DNA from: a virus | Reading direction: 5' to 3' (one strand) | DNA length: 37,484 nt | Virus record (IMG/VR): IMGVR_UViG_3300044621_000754 | Coordinates: 1 to 37,484 of that record | Shown here: piece by piece, positions 29,892 to 36,685 of the stretch | Layout of the letters: each line of letters begins with the position of its first letter | Position numbering within the stretch: the first letter of the stretch is position 1 | The notes under the pieces: generated by a model | Told to the model about the DNA's origin: nothing | The model's input: only the letters and a program-made list of their open reading frames with translations | Databases searched by the model: none | Made by a program: the position numbers and the translations under genes

Positions 29892-30369
29892 TTGGTGCGA
29901 CAATACACTTACACTGACTCACGAAGATCCGACTCAGATCGATCGAGCCATCACTGCTTTTAGAGAAGGAAAGCTGTGTCAGGAATTCCATCCGATGCAA
30001 CCGCAACTCCTAGAGGACGAAAGCTGGTACAGCTGGCGCGTCGATAACTGGGGAACCAAATGGGACATCGGTGGTGAAACCGCAGGTCACGTTGACCGTC
30101 TCAGTGAAAACAGTGTCTATTTTGCTTTCGAATCAGCTTGGTCTCCGCCAGTGGAATTCTATTCTTTCCTAGTGGAAGAACTTGGCTTCACGGTTGATGC
30201 CATGTACTATGAGCCAGGAATGAACTTTGCTGGTCGATTCTATGACGGCGAGGATCAATTCGTCCAATGGTCTTCGCTCGAGGAAGCACGCGAAATCCTA
30301 GACGATGACCTAGACCAGCAGTTTGGCATCATCGAAGGCATGGAAGCATGGGAAGAAGAAAATGAATGA
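29884..30369 (+). CDS. DUF1281/YubB ferredoxin-like domain protein
   Basis: This 161-aa protein begins MPNWCDNTLTLTHEDPTQIDRAI, the hallmark MPNWCxNxL start of the DUF1281/YubB (api92-like) ferredoxin-fold family found in phages and plasmids. Further conserved features: WYSWRVDNWGTKWD near residues 58-71 and FAFESAWSPP near 88-97. The longer frame from 29860 is rejected in favour of this start, which has GGAGAAACA upstream. Role unknown in all members I know of. Its 3' end overlaps the next gene. Confidence 0.82.
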   Translation: MPNWCDNTLTLTHEDPTQIDRAITAFREGKLCQEFHPMQPQLLEDESWYSWRVDNWGTKWDIGGETAGHVDRLSENSVYFAFESAWSPPVEFYSFLVEELGFTVDAMYYEPGMNFAGRFYDGEDQFVQWSSLEEAREILDDDLDQQFGIIEGMEAWEEENE

Positions 30370-30619
30370 CATCGAACTGGCACAAACTTTACGAACCGCA
30401 AGCGAAACTTACAAGCAGGAGAACATCGCTTTGTCTATGATTTTACTTATGGCTGCTGAACGAATCGAGAGGTTGACACATGAACGTGATATCAAGTTCA
30501 CTAATGCTGGTGACTATATGAACCAATACAAGAAACCACCTGCACCGATGTGGGTCAATGCGTTTATCATTGGGCTATGCATTCTCACAGGTTTATTCAT
30601 TATCTGGTGGAATCTCTGA
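30362..30619 (+). CDS. Small protein with C-terminal membrane helix
   Basis: The ATG at 30362 gives 85 aa. A helical cytoplasmic part (DIELAQTLRTASETYKQENIALSMILLMAAERIERLTHERD) is followed by MWVNAFIIGLCILTGLFIIWW, a single transmembrane helix at the C-terminus. GGAAGAAGAA lies upstream. Similar helical N-terminal parts occur in phage Rz-like or ead-like small proteins, but no clear family. Confidence 0.62.
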   Translation: MNDIELAQTLRTASETYKQENIALSMILLMAAERIERLTHERDIKFTNAGDYMNQYKKPPAPMWVNAFIIGLCILTGLFIIWWNL

Positions 30620-30624
30620 ATTAT

Positions 30625-30653
30625 TTTACTAATTCACACTTTTACAGTATAAT
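30625..30653 (+). promoter_or_regulatory. Sigma70-like promoter TTTACT-17-TATAAT
   Basis: TTTACT 30625-30630, 17 bp, TATAAT 30648-30653; 36-nt leader to the ATG at 30690 with GGAG. No AAGTCATTGATTT boxes upstream. Same class as at 14879 and 36100. Confidence 0.86.
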
Positions 30654-30689
30654 CATTGGTGTAGCCTAACACTATAATATGGAGTAAAC

Positions 30690-30842
30690 ATGCAAGTTAC
30701 AATTAACGAAATTATTGATGCGTTGCGAAATTCAGTAACAGGTAATGACCTTGCCGATCGCGTCGAGAAGTATGGCATTGCAACAAAATGCCCAGAACCG
30801 CTGATTCGCACCCCACAGATGAATGACGAAGTGTATCGATAA
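30690..30842 (+). CDS. 50-aa protein of unknown function
   Basis: The ATG at 30690 follows ATGGAGTAAAC, directly behind a strong promoter. The 50-aa product (MQVTINEIIDALRNSVTGND...) has two short helices. The A of its TAA starts the next ATG (TAATG). Position and ribosome site make it credible despite its size. Confidence 0.65.
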   Translation: MQVTINEIIDALRNSVTGNDLADRVEKYGIATKCPEPLIRTPQMNDEVYR

Positions 30843-31471
30843 TGCCATTTCTCAATCATAACATTCCAACGATTACTTGTCTCATGCGAAACGAGTATCT
30901 GTTTAATCATAAGAAAGGTCATGGTGAGTTTACTCCCTGTGACGTTCATACTGTGGCTTCTATGGAGCGACGAGTTCCATTGTTCGAAGCATTCCTAGAG
31001 AATGGCGTCAACTGGACTCGCCGACCAATCACCGCATTTTGCTGGAAGCCTGATGCACCTATTCGACAGCTCAACGAGCATGTCTACTGGGATTGCTTTA
31101 GTTCCTACGTGGACGTTCAGGTTCGGTCGCGACTCAATCGCCTACGTGCCAAACTTATTACTCCCTCGGGCGAACAGCGCAGTGGGATTTATTTGTTTAC
31201 ACTTGACTGGTCTTTTGAGAACCGAGCGATGCTTGACACGAACTTCTCTGAAACGCCAGAGCACAAATGCGGTCACGTGTTTCAGATGGACGAGGGCAAC
31301 TACTACGTCTATCCTAACAATCGTATCATCTGGCATGATAATGCTTGGGTGTATAATCCTATCACCAAAAATCCTGGCTATGAGATTGATATGAATATCT
31401 ACTCAGTCGAGAATCGCAGTGAGATGATTACTGACAACAGCTACATTACAGAATTCAAGAAAGCAGAATAA
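30842..31471 (+). CDS. Conserved phage protein of unknown function
   Basis: This 209-aa protein is rich in aromatics and Asn (MPFLNHNIPTITCLMRNEYLFNHKKGHGEFTPCDVHTVASM). Clear globular character; no active-site motif recognised. I believe similar proteins occur in other large myophages without a known function. Coupled at both ends (TAATG before, TAATG after at 31471). Confidence 0.7.
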   Translation: MPFLNHNIPTITCLMRNEYLFNHKKGHGEFTPCDVHTVASMERRVPLFEAFLENGVNWTRRPITAFCWKPDAPIRQLNEHVYWDCFSSYVDVQVRSRLNRLRAKLITPSGEQRSGIYLFTLDWSFENRAMLDTNFSETPEHKCGHVFQMDEGNYYVYPNNRIIWHDNAWVYNPITKNPGYEIDMNIYSVENRSEMITDNSYITEFKKAE

Positions 31472-31599
31472 TGACTAACATAATCCTAGCTATCTTTATT
31501 ATCACTGCATTCGTGTCGCTGGTCTGGGTGATAGCAACAGACAAGACCACACGCGAAGAGCAGAAAGAAATGCTTGACTCCGACGAGATGTTCCCATGA
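31471..31599 (+). CDS. 42-aa membrane protein
   Basis: The frame starts at TAATG overlap and ends within ATGA of the next gene. MTNIILAIFIITAFVSLVWVIA forms one helix; the tail is charged. Overlap at both ends supports translation. Function unknown. Confidence 0.6.
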   Translation: MTNIILAIFIITAFVSLVWVIATDKTTREEQKEMLDSDEMFP

Positions 31600-31787
31600 A
31601 CGCAAAGGGATTAAAAGGATTTCTGATCCGAACACTCGACAACGGGATTGTATTCCGTGTCTATCACGAAGAGCATAGCTTCACTGACTATGACATTCAC
31701 CACTATGACCTAGAGGTAGAAATCATAGGGGATGATTCTGCGGTGTTTAGCGACGGCGAAAGAAATTGGATTGATTACGATGAATAA
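31596..31787 (+). CDS. Small acidic protein
   Basis: This 63-aa protein begins at an ATGA overlap. MNAKGLKGFLIRTLDNGIVFRVYHEEHSFTDYDIHHYDLEVEI reads as a small beta sheet. It overlaps the dCMP deaminase start by 8 nt. Unknown function. Confidence 0.63.
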   Translation: MNAKGLKGFLIRTLDNGIVFRVYHEEHSFTDYDIHHYDLEVEIIGDDSAVFSDGERNWIDYDE

Positions 31788-32247
31788 CAAATGGGACATG
31801 CGTTTCGGTCACCTCGCTTCAGTCGTGGCTGGTTGGAGTAAAGATCCTTCCACTCAGGTTGGTGCAGTCATCGCACGTCCAAACAAAACGATCGCATCGG
31901 TGGGTTATAATGGATTCCCTGCAAGCATGGAAGACAAACCCGAGTGGTACGCTGACCGCGACGAGAAGCTCAAGCGCATTATACATGCCGAACACAACGC
32001 ACTGAATCATTGCGAGCATGACAACATTACTGGGTCGACCATCTACGTCTATCCGCTTCATCCCTGTCAGAAATGCGCATTCAAGATTTACCAGCGCGGA
32101 ATCACTAGGGTTGTCACAGTCACCACGCGCGAGAAAAACGACTACATGTCACAGCCTGAAGTTTGGCAACGCTATGGATTTGACAACACGCTCAGGTTGT
32201 TTCGTGAGTGGGGTCTGAAGCATGAGACGATTGTCATCCTCGACTAA
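31780..32247 (+). CDS. Deoxycytidylate (dCMP) deaminase
   Basis: The ATG at 31780 gives MNNKWDMRFGHLASVVAGWSKDPSTQVGAVI, the typical N-terminus; the upstream in-frame start at 31732 would lie inside the previous gene. The 155-aa enzyme has the zinc/catalytic motifs HAEHNAL (His ligand and catalytic Glu, residues ~70) and PCQKC (two Cys ligands, ~98-102). It converts dCMP to dUMP, feeding dTMP synthesis, and fits with NrdA/NrdB in phage dNTP supply. The C-terminus ends TIVILD. Confidence 0.92.
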   Translation: MNNKWDMRFGHLASVVAGWSKDPSTQVGAVIARPNKTIASVGYNGFPASMEDKPEWYADRDEKLKRIIHAEHNALNHCEHDNITGSTIYVYPLHPCQKCAFKIYQRGITRVVTVTTREKNDYMSQPEVWQRYGFDNTLRLFREWGLKHETIVILD

Positions 32248-32250
32248 ATA
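32244..32250 (+). promoter_or_regulatory. Candidate late-type element CTAAATA
   Basis: CTAAATAATAG overlaps the stop of the deaminase gene and lies 21 nt before the next ATG at 32272. Outside the virion region, so it may be chance. Confidence 0.3.
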
Positions 32251-32271
32251 ATAGTTCACTAGGAGTCATTA

Positions 32272-32541
32272 ATGAACAGATATAGAACAAGACAAGTCAC
32301 GACTGGTCGATACGTCAAACAACAAGCACGATTCTATCCGCAATACCAGCCAGAGGGCGACAGCGTCAACTGGTTCAATTTTCAGCGCGATGGTCTAGAC
32401 GTTTACTTTACTTCCCTTGCCGAAGCGGAAGCATATCTTGACAATGCGGTAGAAGAAGAAACGATTCACGAATATCTGCCAAGCCAAGTTTATATCGAAA
32501 CAAGATTCACTACTTCTATTGCGCGCGAAGACGACTTCTAA
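32272..32541 (+). CDS. Small hypothetical protein
   Basis: This 89-aa protein has AGGAGTCATTA before its ATG. Basic N-terminus (MNRYRTRQVTTGRYVKQQARF), then VNWFNFQRDGLDVYFTSLAEAEAYLDNA, in which a strand leads to an SLAEAEAYL helix as in other small proteins here. Unknown function. Followed by a promoter array. Confidence 0.64.
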   Translation: MNRYRTRQVTTGRYVKQQARFYPQYQPEGDSVNWFNFQRDGLDVYFTSLAEAEAYLDNAVEEETIHEYLPSQVYIETRFTTSIAREDDF

Positions 32542-32565
32542 AAGCTGTCCGAGCCGCGATCTTGC

Positions 32566-32684
32566 AACCCATTGATTTCGATAGGTTTTTAAGTCATTGA
32601 TTTTATTGGGTTTTTGGGTCGGCTGCAAGTTATTGATTTTTAAGAAGTTTATTCTTTTACCTGGACTCGGTTTCAGGTTATACT
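32566..32684 (+). promoter_or_regulatory. Three-box promoter TTTACC-17-TATACT
   Basis: Boxes at 32566 (AACCCATTGATTT), 32591 (AAGTCATTGATTT) and 32627 (AAGTTATTGATTT), spaced 25 and 36 bp; -35 TTTACC at 32656-32661, -10 TATACT at 32679-32684. Drives the KTSC/ligase unit; the weak -10 suggests it may rely on an activator at the boxes. Confidence 0.8.
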
Positions 32685-32720
32685 ATTGATGTGGTAAATA
32701 CTTAATTATGGAGAAATACT

Positions 32721-32942
32721 ATGAATGATTTGAAATGGGTCAAAGTGAAGTCCAGCAATCTCGCCAAAGTTGCGTACGATAAAGCTGACAAAGAACTGTA
32801 TGTTGAATTCAAGTCGGGTAGCAAATACAGCTACATCGATGTTTCTAACAAGAAGTTCGAATCTCTGCTGAATGCCGAATCGAAAGGCACTTACTTCAGC
32901 ACCAAAATCAAACCGAAACACGATTACCGCGACTGGAACTAA
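32721..32942 (+). CDS. KTSC-domain protein
   Basis: This 73-aa protein matches the KTSC domain over its full length: VKSSNLAKVAYDKADKELYVEFKSGSKYSYIDVSNKKFESLLNAESKGTYFSTKIKPKHDY, with the family's SS...vgYd, L.v.F.sG..Y.Y, and S.G.yf..kIk...Y pattern. The domain is widespread in phages and occurs fused to lysyl-tRNA synthetase or nucleic-acid enzymes; its biochemical role is unclear. TATGGAG precedes the ATG; the ligase follows 4 nt later. Confidence 0.85.
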   Translation: MNDLKWVKVKSSNLAKVAYDKADKELYVEFKSGSKYSYIDVSNKKFESLLNAESKGTYFSTKIKPKHDYRDWN

Positions 32943-32946
32943 TACC

Positions 32947-33855
32947 ATGTCTAAAGGTTTCAAGCCTTTGCTCGCTGCGACTCTAACTCAAGACGAGATA
33001 GAGAAGCTTCCGTATCCGATGTATCTATCTGCGAAACTTGACGGCATTCGTGCCGTCATTCGCGATGGCGTCGTCTACTCTCGCAATCTGAAACGTATTC
33101 CTAATGAGTACGTTCAGCTTCTGTTCGGTCAAGACAAGTACAATGGTTTTGACGGCGAGCTGATTGTCGGTAAGAGTAATGCTGAGAATGTGTATAATGT
33201 CACTGTCTCTGGTGTAATGAGCGAGGACGGTGAACCTGATGTGCGGTTCTGCGTGTTCGATGATGCGACCGAAGCGCATGCTGACGAAGAATACAAAACC
33301 CGATACGAGCGCATTCAGAAGCGACTAGCGAAAGCAGTTCCGTCTGACCGCATTCATATCATGCCGCAGAACCTCGTTATGAACGAGGATACGTTGCTTG
33401 GCTTTGAGAAAGCATTGGTCGGTGATGGCTACGAAGGTGTTATGGTGCGAAGCCTGACTGGTAAATACAAGCATGGTCGTTCTACGAATCGCGAAGCCAA
33501 CATCTTTAAGCTGAAGCGATTCAGCGACAGCGAAGCTGAGATCCTTGGCTTTGAAGAACTTTACAAGAACATGAATGACAAGCAAGTGAACGAACTGGGT
33601 AACAGCTTCCGTTCTAGCCACAAGGATAACCTAATGGCTATGGATACACTTGGTGCGCTGATTGTTCGTGACATCAAAACTGGTATCGAGTTTAACATCG
33701 GTTCTGGTTACACGCAGGAAGTCCGTGATGAAATCTGGGCTAACCGCGACAAGTATCTTGGCAAACTTGCCAAATATAAACACTTCGAAGTCGGTGTTAA
33801 AGACAAACCGCGCTTCCCTGTCTTTATTGGTATGCGAAGTGAGATCGATCTATGA
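32947..33855 (+). CDS. ATP-dependent DNA ligase
   Basis: The ATG at 32947 gives a compact 302-aa ligase. Nucleotidyltransferase motifs: I AKLDGIRA (catalytic Lys at residue ~29), III FDGELI (~69-74), IV GYEGVMVRS (~164-172), V FKLKRF (~188-193), followed by an OB-fold domain ending KPRFPVFIGMRSEIDL. It seals nicks during phage replication and repair. The size resembles the T7 type rather than the 487-aa T4 gp30. The start at 32872 is rejected because it overlaps the KTSC gene. Overlaps the HNH gene by 4 nt. Confidence 0.92.
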   Translation: MSKGFKPLLAATLTQDEIEKLPYPMYLSAKLDGIRAVIRDGVVYSRNLKRIPNEYVQLLFGQDKYNGFDGELIVGKSNAENVYNVTVSGVMSEDGEPDVRFCVFDDATEAHADEEYKTRYERIQKRLAKAVPSDRIHIMPQNLVMNEDTLLGFEKALVGDGYEGVMVRSLTGKYKHGRSTNREANIFKLKRFSDSEAEILGFEELYKNMNDKQVNELGNSFRSSHKDNLMAMDTLGALIVRDIKTGIEFNIGSGYTQEVRDEIWANRDKYLGKLAKYKHFEVGVKDKPRFPVFIGMRSEIDL

Positions 33856-34475
33856 GTAAGAAGATGAGTGCTGCTGAAAAGAAGTTGAAGGAAGAGAACT
33901 ATTCAAAGTGGTATTATCACTATGTTATAAAGAAAGATCCAGCGAAAGCTGCTTCTCGAGCTGTAGCGAGTCGCCGATATTATGAGAAGGTAAAGGATAC
34001 TCCAGAACATAAACACAAATCCAAGCAATATTATGACAAACGACAACGAGATCCTAAGAAACGAGTGTTGTTTCTTCGTTCTTGTAGACAGAACCTGAGC
34101 GATAAGATGCTCTTTCTCAAGACGTACAAAGAAAGCGTTGGTTGTGAAGACTGCAAAGGTAAGTTTCCTTTCTATGCGCTTCAGTTTGATCATGTTGATT
34201 CAAAGAGCAAAATCAAACGCGCCACTGGTAGGAACAAAGGTGCAGCGATCCCTTTGAGCTGGGGAATCAATCGCATGGCAGAAGAAATAAAGAAATGTCG
34301 CGTGGTTTGTGCAACCTGTCATGCTATCAAAACATATCAATCGAAAGATTACTTGAGCAAAAGAACTTCGATGCTGGCCAAACATAATAAAGGTATTGTC
34401 GGCAAGATTGATCGAAATATGGATTTGTTGAAATCGCTTTTGCTTGAAAAGAACTTGACAACAACTCCCCAATAG
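33852..34475 (+). CDS. HNH-type endonuclease-like protein
   Basis: This 207-aa protein has a strongly basic helical N-terminal half (NYSKWYYHYVIKKDPAKAASRAVASRRYYEK), then a Cys4 zinc-finger HNH fold: CEDC near residue 98-101, LQFDHVD (Asp-His of the HNH) near 110-116, and CATCHAIKT near 155-163. It starts at an ATGA overlap with the ligase. Free-standing HNH genes in T4-like phages are often homing endonucleases, and the basic repeats could bind DNA. Its codon use is more A/T-ending than that of the ligase, suggesting separate acquisition. Confidence 0.8.
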   Translation: MSKKMSAAEKKLKEENYSKWYYHYVIKKDPAKAASRAVASRRYYEKVKDTPEHKHKSKQYYDKRQRDPKKRVLFLRSCRQNLSDKMLFLKTYKESVGCEDCKGKFPFYALQFDHVDSKSKIKRATGRNKGAAIPLSWGINRMAEEIKKCRVVCATCHAIKTYQSKDYLSKRTSMLAKHNKGIVGKIDRNMDLLKSLLLEKNLTTTPQ

Positions 34476-34476
34476 T

Positions 34477-34492
34477 GTGACAATGGTGTCAC
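34477..34492 (+). promoter_or_regulatory. Short hairpin before the DUF262 gene
   Basis: GTGACA ATGG TGTCAC forms a 6-bp stem in the 44-nt gap. A TTGACA (34455-34460) lies upstream, but no good -10 is found at 16-18 bp, so a promoter is uncertain. Confidence 0.3.
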
Positions 34493-34519
34493 CAGAGTGG
34501 GACAAATGGAGAAATAAAC

Positions 34520-35860
34520 ATGCAAAACACATTCCTTTTCGAGAAAGTCCGAGAAGTCTACAACCTTACTGATGGCGGATTGCTAAATGCCGATCCCATC
34601 GGTCAGCGTCCACCTGTAACACAATCTCATGAAAAATCTATCGATATTATTCAATCTTTGATTGACGGATATGGTATCGGTATGATTACACTGCGCGATA
34701 TCAGCAACGACGAAGAGATGCAAAAAATCTATCCTGGTGTTAAATACTTGGTTATCGATGGCGGACATCGTATTCGTGCTATCGGCGGATACATGCGTAA
34801 CAAATTCCGCGTCAACAAGAAGTTCTATCGCGAACTGACTCCCGAGCAAAAGAATATGTTCGAGCAAATACAAATTGTTCTCGACTCTAAGATCTGTTCT
34901 TCTAAACAAGCAATCGAAGTATTCCGCAATCTAAACAAAACAACCGACGTCAACTTTATGGAGATGTTGATGTGTGATGACGAGTCTGTAAATTGCCGCA
35001 CCGTGCGCAGTATGACTCGTCCTTACAAAGAATACAACAATATCCCGTTGGGTTTGTTCGACACAATCTTCTCGAAAGATGGTGAAGAAAAATCAAAGTA
35101 TTTTGATATGGCTCCGAATCATCGCCGTAAGTGGGATGAGTATGCGTTCATCGCGTTGATTAAAGCAGATGGTGGTGGAAATGTGTCGGCTGGCCAGCCA
35201 GCAATTACCGAGATGGCTGAAAGCGCATTGCCTTTAAGCAAAACAACTATTAAGACGGCTGAGCGATTCTTCGAAGATGTCGAGCGTGTGTGCTCATGGC
35301 GCGGAAGTCGCAAAATTAACAACGATATCTTTGCTGCTTTGCAACTGGTATGGTTTGCTTTCTATGAAAAGAACAAGAACTTCAAAGTCGTAGATGTGGA
35401 ATTATTCCATGACTCTTTCTTTGGTGCTTACACTGCGCTTACTGGTTCGAGTCCTAGTCACTATGACAACGAAACGATTGGCTCTGGTCAAGATAAGATG
35501 TTTGTAAAAGAATTCGTTCGCAAGAATGGCAAAAACTTTGCTAACAGCGTTGTTCAGAAGCAATGCGCCGAACTCTTCCTCGATGAAATGGGCGAAGAAT
35601 GTGGTGTTGTTTTCCGCGACGAGAAGCGAAGCCTATCTACTAAAGAGCGCGAGGAATATCTTGCGAAGCAGGGATTCAAATGTGCCATTGACGGTCTAGC
35701 TCTGAAGCTCGAGGATTCTGTTTGGGGTCACGATACTGCTTGGGCAAAGGGTGGAAATCTAATGGATGGTGCTGTTATTCGCCGAACCCATAACACCGAC
35801 ATGGGTAGCTGTACTCTTGACGAATATCGACTGATTCTTAAACTACGCACACAGAAGTAA
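34520..35860 (+). CDS. DUF262-HNH protein (GmrSD-like nuclease family)
   Basis: This 446-aa protein has an N-terminal DUF262/ParB-like domain: GMITLRDIS and VKYLVIDGGHRIRAIGGYM (residues ~51-93) contain the DGGHR variant of the DGQQR motif used for NTP binding. A helical middle part follows. The C-terminus resembles the HNH module of GmrSD proteins: FKCAIDGLALKLEDSVWGHDTAWAKGGNLMDGAVIRRTHNTDMGS (~390-435), but with GHDT in place of the usual DHIxP and HNTDMG for CNxxKG, so the active site may be altered. Bacterial relatives are type IV restriction systems; a phage version may act against host or rival DNA, or be involved in DNA processing. GGAGAAATAA precedes the ATG. Confidence 0.8.
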   Translation: MQNTFLFEKVREVYNLTDGGLLNADPIGQRPPVTQSHEKSIDIIQSLIDGYGIGMITLRDISNDEEMQKIYPGVKYLVIDGGHRIRAIGGYMRNKFRVNKKFYRELTPEQKNMFEQIQIVLDSKICSSKQAIEVFRNLNKTTDVNFMEMLMCDDESVNCRTVRSMTRPYKEYNNIPLGLFDTIFSKDGEEKSKYFDMAPNHRRKWDEYAFIALIKADGGGNVSAGQPAITEMAESALPLSKTTIKTAERFFEDVERVCSWRGSRKINNDIFAALQLVWFAFYEKNKNFKVVDVELFHDSFFGAYTALTGSSPSHYDNETIGSGQDKMFVKEFVRKNGKNFANSVVQKQCAELFLDEMGEECGVVFRDEKRSLSTKEREEYLAKQGFKCAIDGLALKLEDSVWGHDTAWAKGGNLMDGAVIRRTHNTDMGSCTLDEYRLILKLRTQK

Positions 35861-35864
35861 GGAT

Positions 35865-36095
35865 ATGGCGATGATGTATCAGAGTAATAATTCTATGACT
35901 CCGAAGATTATGCATTATGAGTGCACGCACGAATACGCAAATGGCAGTGTAACGCATAGTTATGGTGCTGTTCCTGTGTTTAACGAGCGTCACGGAAACG
36001 AGATGCTACACAAGTGGAATCTCAATCCCACCAAATCTGGTATAGAACCAGGAACTCGCTACATCTACAAATTAGCGTTCTTCGCCGATAACTAA
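35865..36095 (+). CDS. Small hypothetical protein
   Basis: This 76-aa protein starts 4 nt after the DUF262-HNH stop (TAAGGATATG); the ATG at 35874 is an alternative. IMHYECTHEYANGSVTHSYGAVPVFNERHGNEMLHKWN reads as a small beta-rich fold. No known domain. Last protein gene before the RNA cluster. Confidence 0.64.
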   Translation: MAMMYQSNNSMTPKIMHYECTHEYANGSVTHSYGAVPVFNERHGNEMLHKWNLNPTKSGIEPGTRYIYKLAFFADN

Positions 36096-36099
36096 TTAT

Positions 36100-36128
36100 T
36101 TTACTTTTCGCGCTAAATATAGTATAAT
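36100..36128 (+). promoter_or_regulatory. Promoter of the tmRNA/tRNA cluster, TTTACT-17-TATAAT
   Basis: TTTACT 36100-36105, 17 bp, TATAAT 36123-36128; predicted start near 36135, 15 nt before the acceptor piece. CTAAATA (36113-36119) is inside the spacer and could add a late-type element. Confidence 0.87.
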
Positions 36129-36149
36129 AGATTTATTATGGTTGTATGA

Positions 36150-36200
36150 AGGAACGAGAAGGTTTCTTGGACGGCGGTTCAACTCCGCCCATCTCCACCA
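36150..36200 (+). ncRNA. ssrA: tmRNA acceptor piece (3' half of a permuted tmRNA)
   Basis: This piece contains a T arm (GGCGG 36173-36177, loop TTCAACT, CCGCC 36185-36189), the 3' acceptor strand CATCTCC (36190-36196), A and encoded CCA (36198-36200). It is the usual tmRNA 3' end. The strand pairs over 7 bp with GGGGATG at the start of the coding piece that lies downstream, with a G-U at position 3, the alanine identity element. TTTCTT (36163-36168) can pair with AGGGAA (36250-36255) as helix P2. The 5' end is approximate. It is encoded before the coding piece, hence a circularly permuted gene. Confidence 0.9.
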
Positions 36201-36229
36201 AAAATGTTTTCGAGTAGAATGTTTTTGAT
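36201..36229 (+). other. Intervening segment between tmRNA pieces
   Basis: Twenty-nine A/T-rich nt separate the CCA of the acceptor piece from the 5' G of the coding piece. In permuted tmRNA genes this segment is cut out of the precursor by tRNA-processing enzymes. Confidence 0.8.
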
Positions 36230-36601
36230 GGGGATGTCCTGGCTTCGACAGGGAAAGATATCCGACCAGACAACTCGATAGGCGACTGACGTAATCAGCG
36301 CAAACAAAAGTAAAAGCAAATGACTCTTACTACAATCAAGCACTAGCTGCCTGATCCAACTGTTCTTCCGAGTGGGTTTCTCAACGGAAGTGGTCGCACT
36401 CTCTAGTAGAGTGCTATCAAAAGCATATTGACTTAGTGTGCTTCTGATAACATTATTCTAATGTGAGAACTGAAACCAGTTCTCTTATGATGGTTGTCGA
36501 ATCAGCCATCCGCTATCCGCAAAGGTAGCATTCTTGTCGTGATGACAATCTGATAGTATAGGTTCGCCGAGGATTCCCTACAAAACTCGGCACAGTTTTT
36601 T
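36230..36601 (+). ncRNA. ssrA: tmRNA coding piece with tag ANDSYYNQALAA
   Basis: It starts GGGGATGTCCTGGCTTCGAC, as tmRNAs do. The reading frame starts at GCA 36316 and reads ANDSYYNQALAA to TGA at 36352-36354, ending ALAA like bacterial degradation tags. Downstream structure is rich: CTTCCG/CGGAAG (36365-36370 with 36385-36390), GCACTCT/AGAGTGC (36396-36402 with 36408-36414), GAGAACTG/CAGTTCTC (36465-36472 with 36477-36484), and a pseudoknot of TAGG/CCTA (36559, 36577) interleaved with GCCGAG/CTCGGC (36566, 36586). Six T follow at 36596-36601. There is no acceptor end downstream. tmRNA frees stalled ribosomes with SmpB and tags the stalled product. Confidence 0.9.
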
Positions 36602-36676
36602 GGACTTGTAGTTCAGTGGTAGAACAGGTGACTGTTAATCACCATGTCGGAGGTTCAATCCCTCCCAAGTCCGCCA
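36602..36676 (+). tRNA. tRNA-Asn (GTT)
   Basis: Acceptor GGACTTG/CAAGTCC, anticodon loop CTGTTAA with GTT, T loop TTCAATC, CCA encoded. Starts directly after the T tract that ends the tmRNA. Confidence 0.95.
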
Positions 36677-36685
36677 AATAAAATT

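Noticed and set aside
20702-32684. Regular repeats as a CRISPR array
   Set aside because: Repeats are 13 bp, occur in groups of two or three, spacers are shared sequence and each group leads to a promoter; no cas genes are present.
34455-34483. Promoter TTGACA before the DUF262 gene
   Set aside because: The only sequence at the right distance (TGACAAT) is a poor -10, so the match is likely chance.
36302-36325. Alternative tmRNA tag frame beginning GCAAAC (ANKSKSK)
   Set aside because: It ends in SK with no hydrophobic ALAA-type end; the frame at 36316 gives a normal protease tag.
36602-36676. Reading the tmRNA as one-piece with its 3' end downstream
   Set aside because: The downstream CCA belongs to a complete tRNA-Asn, and no strand downstream pairs with GGGGATG; the matching strand is upstream at 36190-36196.
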